Shown: positions 8,512-18,948, numbered from the stretch's first letter. The stretch: 64,000 nucleotides of DNA from Streptomyces xanthophaeus (GCF_000725805.1 NZ_KL647137.1:1-64000), one strand, 5' to 3'. Notes: generated by a model not told the origin, from the sequence alone. Numbers and translations: made by a program.

Positions 8512-9330
8512 TCACGATCCGGGCGGAACCGCCATCACGTTATGCGTGTTGGCGTTGTTGACCGTGTTCGTGTCGCCCGTCGCGGTGATGGTGGCGTGGA
8601 TGGCCCCGGGGCCGTTCCTGGCGACCGTGGCGAGAACGGGGATCTGGTTCTTGGCGCCCTTCGCCAGCGTGCCGCCGGTGCAGCGGTAGCCGGTGGTACC
8701 CGTGGCGGCGCACTGGAAGCCGTTGAAGGTGCCGGACTCCGGGGGGCGCCGTACGGCGAGCGAGCCCGAGGTCTGGACCTGGATGACGACGCCCTTGGCT
8801 TCGCCGCCGGCGTTCGAGTAACTGACCCAGTAATTGCGGTTCGTGCCCGTGGGCGGGTTGGCCTCGCCGGTGATGCCGCCGATGGAGACGTCGACCGGGG
8901 CATTGGCGGACCCGGCCCCTTCGGAGCATATTTCGTTGGAGTCGGTGGTCGTGCCGAACGGGGTCCCGAGGATGTCTCCTTTTTCTTCGTCCCCCCTGAT
9001 CGAGGTCTCGATCACGGCGCAGTAGGCGACGCCCGCTTTGATACCCGCGTTCACCGTCTTGACGACCGTCCTGTTCACGCTCGGTACCTCGCCGGCCACG
9101 ACGACCCGCCGGACCTCACCGGCGCCGCCCTGCGGACGCAGGACGAGCGTGTGTTTCGAGTCCAGCGTGTCGGTGTCCCGGAAGGAGACGGTCACGTCGG
9201 GTGCGTCCAACTGCAGGCTGCCCAGCGTCGCGGCCGAGGCCGGTGTTGCGAGACCGATCGCCAGTCCGCACGCCATCCCGGTGCCGATCGACGCCCGGTA
9301 CATCCACCGGAGGCGCGTCTTGCCTGTCAT
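8512..9330 (-). CDS. Secreted protein with CARDB/DUF11-like beta domain
   Basis: 272 residues with a clear signal peptide (MTGKTRLRWMYRAS, hydrophobic stretch, ASAA near residue 33). The mature part is beta-rich. Residues about 145-265 (DVSIGGITGEAN, NYWVSYSNAGGEAKGVVIQV, then NGPGAIHATITATGDTNTVN) match the spacing of CARDB/DUF11 extracellular adhesion-like modules. Four cysteines (AYC, EIC, FQC, YRC) suggest disulfides. It is a single gene between its own terminator and a small membrane protein gene. Base composition is slightly less extreme than that of its neighbours in places (for example near 8990). No enzyme motif is visible; I call it a surface or secreted structural protein. Confidence 0.8.
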   Translation of the reverse strand: MTGKTRLRWMYRASIGTGMACGLAIGLATPASAATLGSLQLDAPDVTVSFRDTDTLDSKHTLVLRPQGGAGEVRRVVVAGEVPSVNRTVVKTVNAGIKAGVAYCAVIETSIRGDEEKGDILGTPFGTTTDSNEICSEGAGSANAPVDVSIGGITGEANPPTGTNRNYWVSYSNAGGEAKGVVIQVQTSGSLAVRRPPESGTFNGFQCAATGTTGYRCTGGTLAKGAKNQIPVLATVARNGPGAIHATITATGDTNTVNNANTHNVMAVPPGS

Positions 9331-9417
9331 GGGGATCCCCCATCTCAGTCGAAGTGGGATGATCCAATTGTCCGCTCGTGTCCGGGCCCCGGCAATCGCT
9401 GGCGGGCCGGGGACCGC

Positions 9418-9663
9418 CTACGTACGCCGTATCCCGCGCTCCGCGAGCGCATCGCCCGCCAGGCCCACCGCGATCCCGAGCGCGACCATGACGCCGTAGC
9501 CGTAGAGCTCGTAGCCGTCGGGGACGAGGAAGCGGACGAAGCCCATGAAGTGGATCCAGTCGACCCACTCGTGCAGCAGGCCGCTCACGCCACCCACGAC
9601 GAGGACGAAGGCGAGCAGCTCGGACAGGGTCTGGAGCCCGGATTTCGGACGGCTGGAGGTCAT
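9418..9663 (-). CDS. Small membrane protein
   Basis: 81 residues with two hydrophobic segments: LLAFVLVVGGVSGLL (about 16-30) and YGVMVALGIAVGLAG (about 56-70), separated by an aromatic loop (HEWVDWIHFMGFVRF). The ATG is preceded at 6 nt by TACGGT (minus strand, 9670-9675), a -10-like hexamer, so the mRNA may be leaderless. It is divergent from the histidine kinase gene. The family is not recognised and no function is assigned; the start and length are convincing because the frame is short, uses high-GC third positions and ends in a basic tail. Confidence 0.7.
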   Translation of the reverse strand: MTSSRPKSGLQTLSELLAFVLVVGGVSGLLHEWVDWIHFMGFVRFLVPDGYELYGYGVMVALGIAVGLAGDALAERGIRRT

Positions 9664-9723
9664 GCTCCGACCGTAGGCGGGCGGGGCGGGGCGCCGGATC
9701 GGCCTTTGGGTGGCCGGGGGCGG

Positions 9724-9733
9724 TACTTAAGTA
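9724..9733. promoter_or_regulatory. Palindrome TACTTAAGTA, candidate response-regulator site
   Basis: This perfect 10-bp AT-rich palindrome stands out in high-GC DNA, in the divergent gap between the small membrane protein (starts 9663) and the histidine kinase (starts 9790). It is a plausible autoregulatory NarL-type site; binding is inferred from position only. A TAGATT at 9775-9780 is the likely -10 of the kinase operon. Confidence 0.45.
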
Positions 9734-9789
9734 TCCGGTTCGACGCGCAAGGACCGCTCGCGGCCGGGGCCCGCGTAGATTTGCGGGAC

Positions 9790-10965
9790 ATGCGCCACAT
9801 CCACCGCACCCGCCGGGACTGGGCGGCAGACCTGGGCCTGCTCCTCTTCGCCGCCTGTTTCGCGGCCGTCAGTTCGCAGTCCATCCCGGTGCCCGACACC
9901 CTCGGCCCCGCCTGGCGGGCCGCCGACCAGGCGGCCGGCGGGCTGGCCTGCGCGGCGGTGCTGCTGCGCAGGCGCTGGCCCGTGCAACTGGCCGTGGTGC
10001 TGCTGCTGGCGGGCAGCCAGGCGCACTACCTGACCGGCCCGGCCCTGGTGGCGGTGTTCACGGTGGCCGCGAGCAGGCCGTGGCGGGTCACGGCCTGGGT
10101 GGCGGCGCTGGCCTTCGCCCCGCTGCCCGTCTTCCTGTGGCAGCTCCCGGAAACGTCCGAGGACCGTGCGGGCGCGGCGCTGACCTACTTCGCCCTGATG
10201 GCCGGAGCCATCGGCTGGGGGCTGTTCCGCAGGTCCCGGCAGCAGCTCATCGCCTCCCTGCGCGAACGGGCCGAACTGGCCGAGGCGGACGCCGAGTCGC
10301 GCGCCGGACGGGCCCGGCTGGAGGTCCGCGAGGAGATCGCCCGCGAGATGCACGACGTGCTCGGGCACCGGCTCTCGCTGCTGAGCGTGCACGCGGGCGC
10401 CCTGGAGTACAACCCCGGTGCTCCGCAGGAGGAGATCGCCCGGGCCGCCGGGGTGATCCGGGAGAGCGCCCACCTCGCCCTCCACGACCTGCGCGAGGTT
10501 GTCGGCGTGCTGCGGGCGGACACGGCGGCCGGGCAGGACCACGACCGGCCGCAGCCCGAACTGGCCGACCTGGAAAGGCTGGTGGCCGAGGCCCGGGCGG
10601 CCGGCGGGAGGATCGAGCTGACGGTGCCGACCGGCGGTTCCGTGCCCCCGGCCCTGACCGGGCGCACGGCGTACCGGATCGTGCAGGAGGCGCTGACGAA
10701 CGTACGCAAGCACGCGCCCGGCTCCGCCGTCACCGTACGGGTGGCCGGGGCGCCGGGGGAGCGGCTGACCCTGGAGGTCACCAACACCCGCCCGCCCGGA
10801 CCCGGTCCGGCCGGGGGAGAGGGCGAGGGCAAGGGCGAGGGCGAGGGCGGCGGGCAGGGGCTGATCGGCCTGGCCGAACGGGCTCGGCTCGCGGGCGGCG
10901 AACTGACCTCCGGCCCGGCCGACGGCGGGTTCCGGGTGCACGCCTGGCTACCCTGGCAGAGCTGA
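9790..10965 (+). CDS. NarL-system sensor histidine kinase
   Basis: 391 residues from ATG 9790 (a TTG at 9781 is in frame). Four to five membrane helices occupy residues about 12-140. A coiled linker leads to the HisKA_3 dimerisation domain with EEIAREMHDVLGHRLSLLSV (the His is the phospho-acceptor), then a HATPase_c domain with the N-box EALTNVRKHAPGS, and a G-box split by a Glu/Gly/Lys-rich insert (GEGEGKGEGEGGGQGLIGLAERARL). The periplasmic loops are short, as in DesK/LiaS-type intramembrane sensors, so a membrane-borne signal is likely. The gene is followed after 14 nt by its response regulator. Confidence 0.93.
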   Translation: MRHIHRTRRDWAADLGLLLFAACFAAVSSQSIPVPDTLGPAWRAADQAAGGLACAAVLLRRRWPVQLAVVLLLAGSQAHYLTGPALVAVFTVAASRPWRVTAWVAALAFAPLPVFLWQLPETSEDRAGAALTYFALMAGAIGWGLFRRSRQQLIASLRERAELAEADAESRAGRARLEVREEIAREMHDVLGHRLSLLSVHAGALEYNPGAPQEEIARAAGVIRESAHLALHDLREVVGVLRADTAAGQDHDRPQPELADLERLVAEARAAGGRIELTVPTGGSVPPALTGRTAYRIVQEALTNVRKHAPGSAVTVRVAGAPGERLTLEVTNTRPPGPGPAGGEGEGKGEGEGGGQGLIGLAERARLAGGELTSGPADGGFRVHAWLPWQS

Positions 10966-10979
10966 GGAGGGAGGCTCCG

Positions 10980-11642
10980 GTGATCCGTGTCCTGCTGGTC
11001 GACGACGACGCGATCGTCCGGGCCGGTCTGCGCCTGATGCTGGGCGGCGCCCCGGACATCGAGCTCGTCGCCGAGGCCGCAGACGGGGCCGAGGTGCCGG
11101 CCCTGGTGGCCGCGCACGGACCCGACCTGGTGCTGATGGACATCCGGATGCCGGGCGTCGACGGACTGGCGGCCACCGAGGCCCTGCGGGGACGGCCCGC
11201 CGCGCCCGAGGTCCTGGTCCTGACCACCTTCCACACCGACGCACACGTCCTGCGGGCCCTGCGCGCGGGCGCCGCCGGGTTCCTCCTCAAGGACACCCCG
11301 CCGCAGGAGATCGTGACGGCGATCCGCACGGTCGCGGCGGGGGACCCGGTGCTGTCCCCCGCGGTCACCCGCCGGCTCATCGACCAGGTGGCGGGCAGTA
11401 CCGGACAGGACACCCGCGAGGCCGCCGCCCGCGCGCGGCTGGCGGCGCTGGCCGGGCGCGAACGGGAGGTGGCCCTGGCGGTCGGGCGCGGCCTGTCCAA
11501 TGCGGAGATCGCCAAGGAGCTGCACCTGGCGCTGCCGACGGTGAAGACCCACGTGTCCCGGATCCTCACCCGCCTCGACCTCAACAACCGGGTCCAGATC
11601 GCCCTGCTCGTCCACGACGCGAACCCGCCGCGCACCTTCTAG
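10980..11642 (+). CDS. NarL/FixJ-family response regulator
   Basis: 220 residues from GTG 10980 with GAGGAGGGAGG upstream. Receiver domain at 1-120 with acidic pocket DDD, phospho-acceptor Asp in LVLMDIRMPGVDGL, Thr in LTTF and Lys in LLKDTPP. LuxR-type HTH at about 150-212 (LAGREREVALAVGRGLSNAEIAKEL in the first half, then TVKTHVSRILTRLDLNNRVQ). It is the cognate partner of the upstream histidine kinase. The likely targets are genes next to this operon or its own promoter (palindrome at 9724). The downstream stretch to 12116 carries no gene. Confidence 0.95.
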   Translation: MIRVLLVDDDAIVRAGLRLMLGGAPDIELVAEAADGAEVPALVAAHGPDLVLMDIRMPGVDGLAATEALRGRPAAPEVLVLTTFHTDAHVLRALRAGAAGFLLKDTPPQEIVTAIRTVAAGDPVLSPAVTRRLIDQVAGSTGQDTREAAARARLAALAGREREVALAVGRGLSNAEIAKELHLALPTVKTHVSRILTRLDLNNRVQIALLVHDANPPRTF

Positions 11643-12116
11643 CACCGTGACCCGAAGGGTCCACCGGGCCGTGACGCCCGGCACGGCACCCCGCGGCGTC
11701 GGCGGACCGGGACCATGCCGGTACGGTCCGGTCCGGTCCGGTGCGAGCCGCGGTCCGCCGCGTTGCCATACAGCGCACCGGACGCCACGGCCCGGCAGCC
11801 CCCTCCGGCCACGGCACCGGGCGCGCCGTTCGTGGACCGGCCGGCGTCGTCCCCGTACGGCGCACCGCACGGAGGCGGCCCGCGGCTCGTACGCCGCCCG
11901 CCGGACTCGCGCGGTCCGACCACGCCGGGAGGCGCCGCCCGGGCGGCGCGGCCCCCGCGGAGACAGGCCCGCCCGGGGCGCGCGCCCGTGAAGACCGCCC
12001 CGGACCGGGCCCGGCTCCGGCCGCGGGCCAGGCAGGGGCGCGGGCCCGGAGGCCGTCCCCCGGGGCGCGGGCCCGCCCGTGGGGACACCGGCGGGCGGGA
12101 GTGAGACCCTGGCTGC
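11643..12116. other. Gene-free 474-bp stretch
   Basis: This separates the response regulator from the PAS/SpoIIE regulator. It is very GC-rich, with a short tandem run of CGGTC units at 11725-11742. I find no convincing ORF, hairpin or promoter apart from possible upstream signals for the gene at 12117. Confidence 0.5.
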
Positions 12117-14249
12117 ATGGCCCAGAGGGGATCGGACCCCGCGGTCGACTGGCCCGCGCGCCCGGACACGAGCCTCGCGCTCAATCGCATGGGCACCTTC
12201 GACTGGGACCTCGACAGCGGCCGGATGCACCTGGATCCCACCGCCCTCGAGGTCCTCGACCTGCGCCCCGGCGAGTTCGACGGAACCCTCGCCGGACTGC
12301 GGGCGCGCCTGGGGCCCGCCGAGGAGGCCCGGCTCGACGCCCGGGTCGCGCAGGCCCTCAAGTCCGGCCAGAGCCACTACGGGGCCTACGTCAGGACCCT
12401 GGCGCGCACGCGCCCCCCGTCCTGGCTGCACGTCCAGGGCCACGTCCTGCGGGACCCGCACGGACGCCCGTACCGCATCATCGGGATCATCCGGGACGCC
12501 GCCCACGACCCGGGCGATCCCGGAGCCGACGGGAACCAGGAGGACGACCGCCGCCGCATGACCGGCGTCGTCGAGCGGACCACCGCCATCCTCGCCCACG
12601 CCCGCACCGTCAACGACGTCACCGACGTCCTCAAGGACCCCGAGGCCCTCGGGCACCTCGGCGCCGTCAGCGTGATGCTGGGCATCGTCGACGGCGGCCG
12701 CATCCACCTCGTCGCGGAAGGACAGCTGGGCTCGTACGTCCCCGAGATCGAGTACACGCGGATCGACGCCCGGTTCCCGATGAGCGTGGCCGTACGCACC
12801 ATGCAGCCGGTCTTCCTCGGCTCGCGGGAGGAGTTCCAGTTCGGCTACCCGCAACTGTGGCCGTACATCGAGCCGCTGTCCGTCCGCAGCGGGGTCTACC
12901 TGCCGCTGATCGCCCAGGGCCGGCCCATCGGCGCGCTCGGGCTGCTCTACCGGCGCGACGGGGACTTCACCGCCGAGGAGCGCAACCTGCTCATGGCCCT
13001 CGGCAGCGGCATCGCGCAGAGCCTCCAGCGGGCCATGCTCTTCGAGCAGGAGCACGATCTGGCGGAGGGGCTCCAGCGGGCGATGCTGCCGCGCCGGATC
13101 CCGGCCGTGCCGGGCGCGCTGATCGCCGTACGGTACCGGTCCGCCCGGGTCGGGCGGGACATCGGCGGCGACTGGTACGACGTGGTCCCGCTCGGCGACG
13201 GACGGGTCGGGGTGATGATCGGCGACGTCGAGGGCCACGACACGGACGCGGCGGCCGTCATGGGCCAGTTGCGGATCGTGCTGCGCGCGTACGTCCTCGA
13301 AGGGCACACGCCCGGTACGGCGATGGAACGGGCCTCGGCCTTCCTGCGCGAGCTGGAGACGGAACGCTTCGCCACCTGCACGTACGCCGAGGTGGACCTC
13401 ACCACCGGGATGCTCCGCATGGTCCGCGCCGGCCACCTCGACCCCGTCGTACGGCGCGGCGACGGATCCTGCCACCGGATCCAGGTGGCGGGCGGACTGC
13501 CGTTGGGGCTGTCCCCGCGGGACCGGCCGGGGACCGGCTCCGGCTACCCCGTCACCAGCCTCGAACTGCACCCCGGCGACACCCTCCTGCTGTGCACGGA
13601 CGGCTTGATCGAACGGCCGGGCGCCGACAGCGACACGGGCATGGGGGAGTTCATGGACGCGGTCCGCGCGGGCCCCGTCGACGTCGAGGAACTCGCCGAC
13701 GTGCTGTGCGACCTCGTCGGGGACTCGGGCGGCGGGGACGACATGGCCCTGCTCCTGCTGCGCCGCCGGGGCACGCCGACCGCCCGCGGCGGCGGCCCGC
13801 TGCACCACCGGCTGGACCCCGGCGACCCGGACGCCCCGGCCGCGGCCCGTCACCTGATCCGCGCGGCCGTCGCCGCCTGGGGTGCGGCGGACCGGGTCGA
13901 CGAGATCGAGCTGGCCGCCGACGAACTGATGACCAACGCCCTGGTGCACACCGAAGGCGGAGGCGCGGTCAGCCTGAGGCTGACCGCGGAGGGCCGGATC
14001 CGCATCGAGGTCGAGGACACCAGCAGCGCGCTGCCGCAACGGCGCGAGGCGGGCGACTGGGCGGTGTCGGGGCGCGGGCTGCTGCTGGTGGACCAGCTCG
14101 CGGACGACTGGGGCGTGGAACCCCGGGGCGGCGGGAAGCGCGTGTGGTGCGAATTCGCCGCCCCCGCCCCCGCCCCCGCTCCGGCGTCCGCTGCCACGAC
14201 CGCCACCGGGCTCCACCCGGACACGGCGCAACCGGCCGGAGCCCACTGA
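12117..14249 (+). CDS. PAS-GAF-SpoIIE phosphatase-HATPase multidomain regulator
   Basis: 710 residues. PAS (about 20-130, LNRMGTFDWDLDSGRM and its C-terminal IIGIIRD), GAF (about 150-315), PP2C/SpoIIE phosphatase (about 320-535, with GGDWYDVVPLGDGRVGVMIG, IGDVEGHDTDAAA, LLCTDGLIE and GGGDDMALLLL giving the metal-binding Asp residues), then a GHKL ATPase of the anti-sigma RsbW type (about 555-690, ELMTNALVHTEGG and GRGLLLVDQLADDWG). Such proteins both dephosphorylate anti-anti-sigma factors and can bind or phosphorylate partners, controlling alternative sigma factors in the cytoplasm. No anti-anti-sigma gene lies nearby, so it probably acts in trans. The tail is a low-complexity Ala/Pro run. 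Confidence 0.93.
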   Translation: MAQRGSDPAVDWPARPDTSLALNRMGTFDWDLDSGRMHLDPTALEVLDLRPGEFDGTLAGLRARLGPAEEARLDARVAQALKSGQSHYGAYVRTLARTRPPSWLHVQGHVLRDPHGRPYRIIGIIRDAAHDPGDPGADGNQEDDRRRMTGVVERTTAILAHARTVNDVTDVLKDPEALGHLGAVSVMLGIVDGGRIHLVAEGQLGSYVPEIEYTRIDARFPMSVAVRTMQPVFLGSREEFQFGYPQLWPYIEPLSVRSGVYLPLIAQGRPIGALGLLYRRDGDFTAEERNLLMALGSGIAQSLQRAMLFEQEHDLAEGLQRAMLPRRIPAVPGALIAVRYRSARVGRDIGGDWYDVVPLGDGRVGVMIGDVEGHDTDAAAVMGQLRIVLRAYVLEGHTPGTAMERASAFLRELETERFATCTYAEVDLTTGMLRMVRAGHLDPVVRRGDGSCHRIQVAGGLPLGLSPRDRPGTGSGYPVTSLELHPGDTLLLCTDGLIERPGADSDTGMGEFMDAVRAGPVDVEELADVLCDLVGDSGGGDDMALLLLRRRGTPTARGGGPLHHRLDPGDPDAPAAARHLIRAAVAAWGAADRVDEIELAADELMTNALVHTEGGGAVSLRLTAEGRIRIEVEDTSSALPQRREAGDWAVSGRGLLLVDQLADDWGVEPRGGGKRVWCEFAAPAPAPAPASAATTATGLHPDTAQPAGAH

Positions 14250-14348
14250 CCCGCCGTTTGCTCGGCCCTGACGGCACGTCACGGCCCCGGTACCGGCCAC
14301 GCGGACGGCGCGCGGGAAAACCCTGTGCGGCGGCGGCCCCGGTCGCGC

Positions 14349-14354
14349 TAGCGT
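14349..14354 (+). promoter_or_regulatory. -10 element of the Ala-rich leader ORF
   Basis: TAGCGT lies 7 nt before the ATG at 14362, so transcription should begin at or next to that ATG (leaderless mRNA). The -35 region is weak (around 14324-14330). Confidence 0.55.
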
Positions 14355-14361
14355 GACCTGC

Positions 14362-14430
14362 ATGAACGTCACCGGCTCACACACCACCGCGACCGCGCGA
14401 GCGACCAGCTCGCCGGTTGCCGCCGCCTGA
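14362..14430 (+). CDS. Putative Ala-rich leader peptide, leaderless
   Basis: 22 codons, beginning MNVTGSHTTATA and ending SSPVAAA. Six are Ala (three consecutive GCC just before TGA) and five are Thr. It has no ribosome-binding site, but TAGCGT sits 7 nt upstream. Codons 18-20 (14413-14421) are complementary over 9 positions, one of them G-U, to 14445-14453, the upstream arm of the hairpin that follows. The next gene encodes an alanyl-tRNA synthetase-like protein, so ribosome-controlled attenuation by Ala-tRNA supply is a coherent model. This is inference; the peptide could also be a chance ORF. Confidence 0.55.
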   Translation: MNVTGSHTTATARATSSPVAAA

Positions 14431-14437
14431 CCTTCCC

Positions 14438-14472
14438 CACCACCGGCGACCGGAAACGGTCCGTCGGTGGTG
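14438..14472 (+). terminator. Attenuator-like hairpin with GAAA tetraloop
   Basis: CACCACCG (14438-14445) pairs with CGGTGGTG (14465-14472) and GACCG (14448-14452) with CGGTC (14457-14461). A G-U and a C-G pair plus one bulge join the two helices; the loop is GAAA. It starts 8 nt after the leader stop codon and lies 83 nt before the synthetase-like start. Its upstream arm overlaps the segment that can alternatively pair with the leader ORF end. Confidence 0.55.
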
Positions 14473-14554
14473 CCGTGGCGTAACCGTCCCCGGCCGGACG
14501 ACTGAACGGGCCGTTCTCCGGTGCCTCCCCCGCTTCACGCGAAGGAGTCATCCC

Positions 14555-15721
14555 ATGCAGACGGAACACCTGGCCAGGACGTTCGTCGAGTACTTCGAGG
14601 AGCGCGGCCACCGCCGGATCCCCGGCTCGACGCTGCTGCCGCCGCCCGGCGACCCCGTGCTCTTCACCACCTCCGGCATGCACCCGCTCACGCCCCACCT
14701 CCAGGGCCGCCCCCATCCGCTGGGCAGGCGGCTGGTCAACGTACAGCGCTGTCTGCGCACCACGGACCTGGAGGAGGTCGGCGACGCCACGCACCTCACG
14801 GTCTTCGAGATGCTCGGCACCTGGTCGCTGGGCGACTACGAAGGCCCGCTCAGCCTCGACTGGGCCTACGGGCTGCTCACCGAGGGGCTCGGCATCGATC
14901 CCGGCCTGCTGCACGCCACCGCCTACGCCGGCGACGGCCGGACCGGTCCGGACACCGCTTCCCTTCGGGTCTGGGAGGACCACGGCGTCCCCGTCGAACT
15001 CACCGTGGAGGACAACTGGTGGTCCAACGGGCCCGTCGGACCGTGCGGTCCCGACTCGGAGGTGTTCCTGTGGAGCGGTGACGGCCCGCCCGAGTCGACA
15101 CCCACGCGCGACGACCGCTGGGTGGAGGTGTGGAACCACGTGACGATGAGCCACCGCCGGCTCGACGACGGCTCCCTCGTGCCCCTTCCCCAGCGCAACG
15201 TCGACACCGGACTCGGCCTTGAGCGGCTGGCCTCACTGCTCCAGGGCGAGCCGTCCGTCTTCGACTGCGACGTCTTCGACCCCTGGCGCCGTCTCGTACC
15301 GGCCCTGTGGCCCCTGGAGGAAAGGCCGTTGCGCCTGGTCTGCGACCACCTGCGCTCGGCCGTCGTGGTGCTCGGTGACGGCGTCCGGCCGGCCAGTACC
15401 GGACGCGGCTACGTGCTGCGCCGCCTGGTGCGACGGGTGCTCACCGTGCTGTGGCGGGACGACCCCTCGCGCGGCCTCGGGGACCTGCCGGACGAACTGT
15501 TCCGGCACACCCTGGACCACTTCCGGCAGGACATGAGCCCGGCCGGCGTGCTCCAGGTGCTGATCGAGGAGGAACGCCGGTTCCGCAGGCTCCTGGAGCG
15601 CGGCCGGCAGGTGCTCGCCCGGCCGCGCTTCCGGGGCCCGCTGACCGAGGAGGACTTCCACCACCTCCACGACACCCACGGTCTGCCGCGCGAGCTGGTC
15701 ACGACCCTGCGTCAGGAGTGA
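14555..15721 (+). CDS. Alanyl-tRNA synthetase-like protein, aminoacylation domain only
   Basis: 388 residues from ATG 14555 with AAGGAG upstream. It has the class II AlaRS catalytic signatures: NVQRCLRTTDLEEVG, FEMLGTWSLGDY, NWWSNGPVGPCGPDSE, TGLGLERLASLLQG and DGVRP with GRGYVLRRLVRR. It ends right after LHDTHGLPRELVTT, which corresponds to the end of the tRNA-recognition mid-domain. The editing domain and C-Ala domain of full AlaRS (about 880 residues) are absent, as is their zinc/HxxxH motif. It may charge or activate alanine without proofreading, supply a tRNA-dependent pathway, or sense alanine. The conserved active site argues against a dead relic. Its 3' end overlaps the convergent DUF4328 gene by 10 bp. 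Confidence 0.9.
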   Translation: MQTEHLARTFVEYFEERGHRRIPGSTLLPPPGDPVLFTTSGMHPLTPHLQGRPHPLGRRLVNVQRCLRTTDLEEVGDATHLTVFEMLGTWSLGDYEGPLSLDWAYGLLTEGLGIDPGLLHATAYAGDGRTGPDTASLRVWEDHGVPVELTVEDNWWSNGPVGPCGPDSEVFLWSGDGPPESTPTRDDRWVEVWNHVTMSHRRLDDGSLVPLPQRNVDTGLGLERLASLLQGEPSVFDCDVFDPWRRLVPALWPLEERPLRLVCDHLRSAVVVLGDGVRPASTGRGYVLRRLVRRVLTVLWRDDPSRGLGDLPDELFRHTLDHFRQDMSPAGVLQVLIEEERRFRRLLERGRQVLARPRFRGPLTEEDFHHLHDTHGLPRELVTTLRQE

Positions 15722-16587
15722 GGAAGGACGGGGCGCCCGGACGGGACCGGGGCCGGGCCTGCGGCCGCGGCGTACGGTCCCTGTGCGGCCCTGGTGTTCT
15801 GCAGGGCCGTCAGCTTGCGCACGAAGACCACGGCGAACACGGCCGCGACGATCGTGGCCAGGTCGGAGACGATCCCGAAGGCGTAGGCGTTCAGCACCTC
15901 CTCGGTGCTCTTCGACGTCAGGTACAGCCTGCCGGCGATCCGGTCGAGGATCGCCGAAGCCACCCACACCAGCCACCACGTCGTGACCGGAGCGGCCGAG
16001 AGGGTGCGGTGGGAGCCGTCGGGACCCAACGGGGTGCTGGCCCACCAGGTCTGCTTCGCCGTGCGGTAGGGCAGGACGAAGTTCGCCAGGGGGATGAACC
16101 AGCCGCCGATGGCCCAGCCGCGGCTCTGCGTGAAGATGTCGGGGCGGAATATATCCCCGTTGCAGCGCACGCGGTGGAACCAGATGATGAAGACGACCGC
16201 GGTGGCGAGCAGGGACATGACCTGCACCGCGCCGATGAGGCCGTTGAGCATGTCCACCGAGGCGAGCGCGCTGTCCGGTTCCGACCAGGGATCCTCACTG
16301 AGGTCCTGCAGCGCCGAGTAGCTGTACGCACTGCCGGCGACCGAGACGAGGTTGACGACGGCCCCGACGGACAGCAGGACGGTCGCCGCGGCCGCCAGGC
16401 CCTGGGGTGAGCGCAGGATGCCGCGGGGCTGCGGCGGGCCGGGCTGCGGCGCTGCGGTCCAGTCCGGCCGTCCCGGCAGCACCGGCTGCCCGGGCGAGGG
16501 CGCGTACGGCCCCGGCTGGACGGCGTCCGGCCCGGGGCCGGGGTGCTGGGGCGGCGGGGCGGCTGGGCCGGGGTGGTCGAAGGACAT
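15712..16587 (-). CDS. DUF4328-type membrane protein
   Basis: 291 residues; ATG 16587 has GGGGGGAA upstream. A Pro/Gly-rich cytoplasmic N-terminus (1-60) leads to about five membrane helices. The family's hallmark is FIIWFHRVRCN followed by the SRGWAIGGWFIPLANFVLPY loop and QTWWAS, which is why I assign DUF4328. Function is unknown; such proteins are common as single genes in actinobacteria. The stop lies inside the last codons of the convergent AlaRS-like gene (10-bp overlap), so the two 3' ends share DNA and there is no room for a terminator between them. Confidence 0.87.
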   Translation of the reverse strand: MSFDHPGPAAPPPQHPGPGPDAVQPGPYAPSPGQPVLPGRPDWTAAPQPGPPQPRGILRSPQGLAAAATVLLSVGAVVNLVSVAGSAYSYSALQDLSEDPWSEPDSALASVDMLNGLIGAVQVMSLLATAVVFIIWFHRVRCNGDIFRPDIFTQSRGWAIGGWFIPLANFVLPYRTAKQTWWASTPLGPDGSHRTLSAAPVTTWWLVWVASAILDRIAGRLYLTSKSTEEVLNAYAFGIVSDLATIVAAVFAVVFVRKLTALQNTRAAQGPYAAAAGPAPVPSGRPVLPHS

Positions 16588-16790
16588 GACGAAGTTCCCC
16601 CCACGGGACGTGTGACCTGCACTTGAGGCCCGCTGGTACGCGCGGGCCCGGCCGAACATATGCCAGTCAGGTGGCCGAATCCAAGCAGTTCTCCGAGCGG
16701 CCGCGGCCGGCTGAACGCACGGTCGCGAGCGGGCCGACGTCCCTGCGACCGCGGCCCGTGCCCGATCCCGCCCGGGTGGTGCCCCTCCGT

Positions 16791-16809
16791 CCGCCCGCCC
16801 TTCGGGCGG
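16791..16809 (-). terminator. Terminator downstream of modBC
   Basis: CCGCCCG (16791-16797) and CGGGCGG (16803-16809) form a 7-bp stem with a 5-nt loop, 20 nt past the modBC stop on the minus strand. Confidence 0.55.
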
Positions 16810-16829
16810 CCGACGCTCCCAGAGACGAC

Positions 16830-18791
<1,962 letters not shown>

Positions 18792-18898
18792 GAGGAGTTC
18801 CTGGCGGGGGAGGTGACGGCGGCGGTGGCAGCGTACGGCGGTCGGTGGCCGGGGACGGCGGCCGACCCGGCCCGGAGCCGATTGCCGTGCGGAAAAGC

Positions 18899-18943
18899 CG
18901 AGGGGGGGGCTGCCCGTCCCCCCGGACCGGGCAGCCCCCCTCG
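18899..18943 (-). terminator. Hairpin between modA and modBC
   Basis: The left arm 18899-18916 (CGA, eight G, CTGCCCG) pairs with 18928-18943 (CGGGCAG, six C, TCG), with a 2-nt bulge and an 11-nt loop. Placed just after modA, it may partly terminate or protect the modA message, so binding protein is made in excess of transporter. Confidence 0.7.
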
Positions 18944-18948
18944 GGACC

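Noticed and set aside
11722..11745. CGGTC tandem units as a functional repeat
   Set aside because: Only three short copies; common slippage product in this base composition.
10185..14387. A very long minus-strand open frame (about 1400 codons) across the response regulator and SpoIIE gene
   Set aside because: It is antisense to two clearly real genes, has Arg/Gly/Pro-rich nonsense composition and no domain; it is the usual shadow in high-GC DNA.
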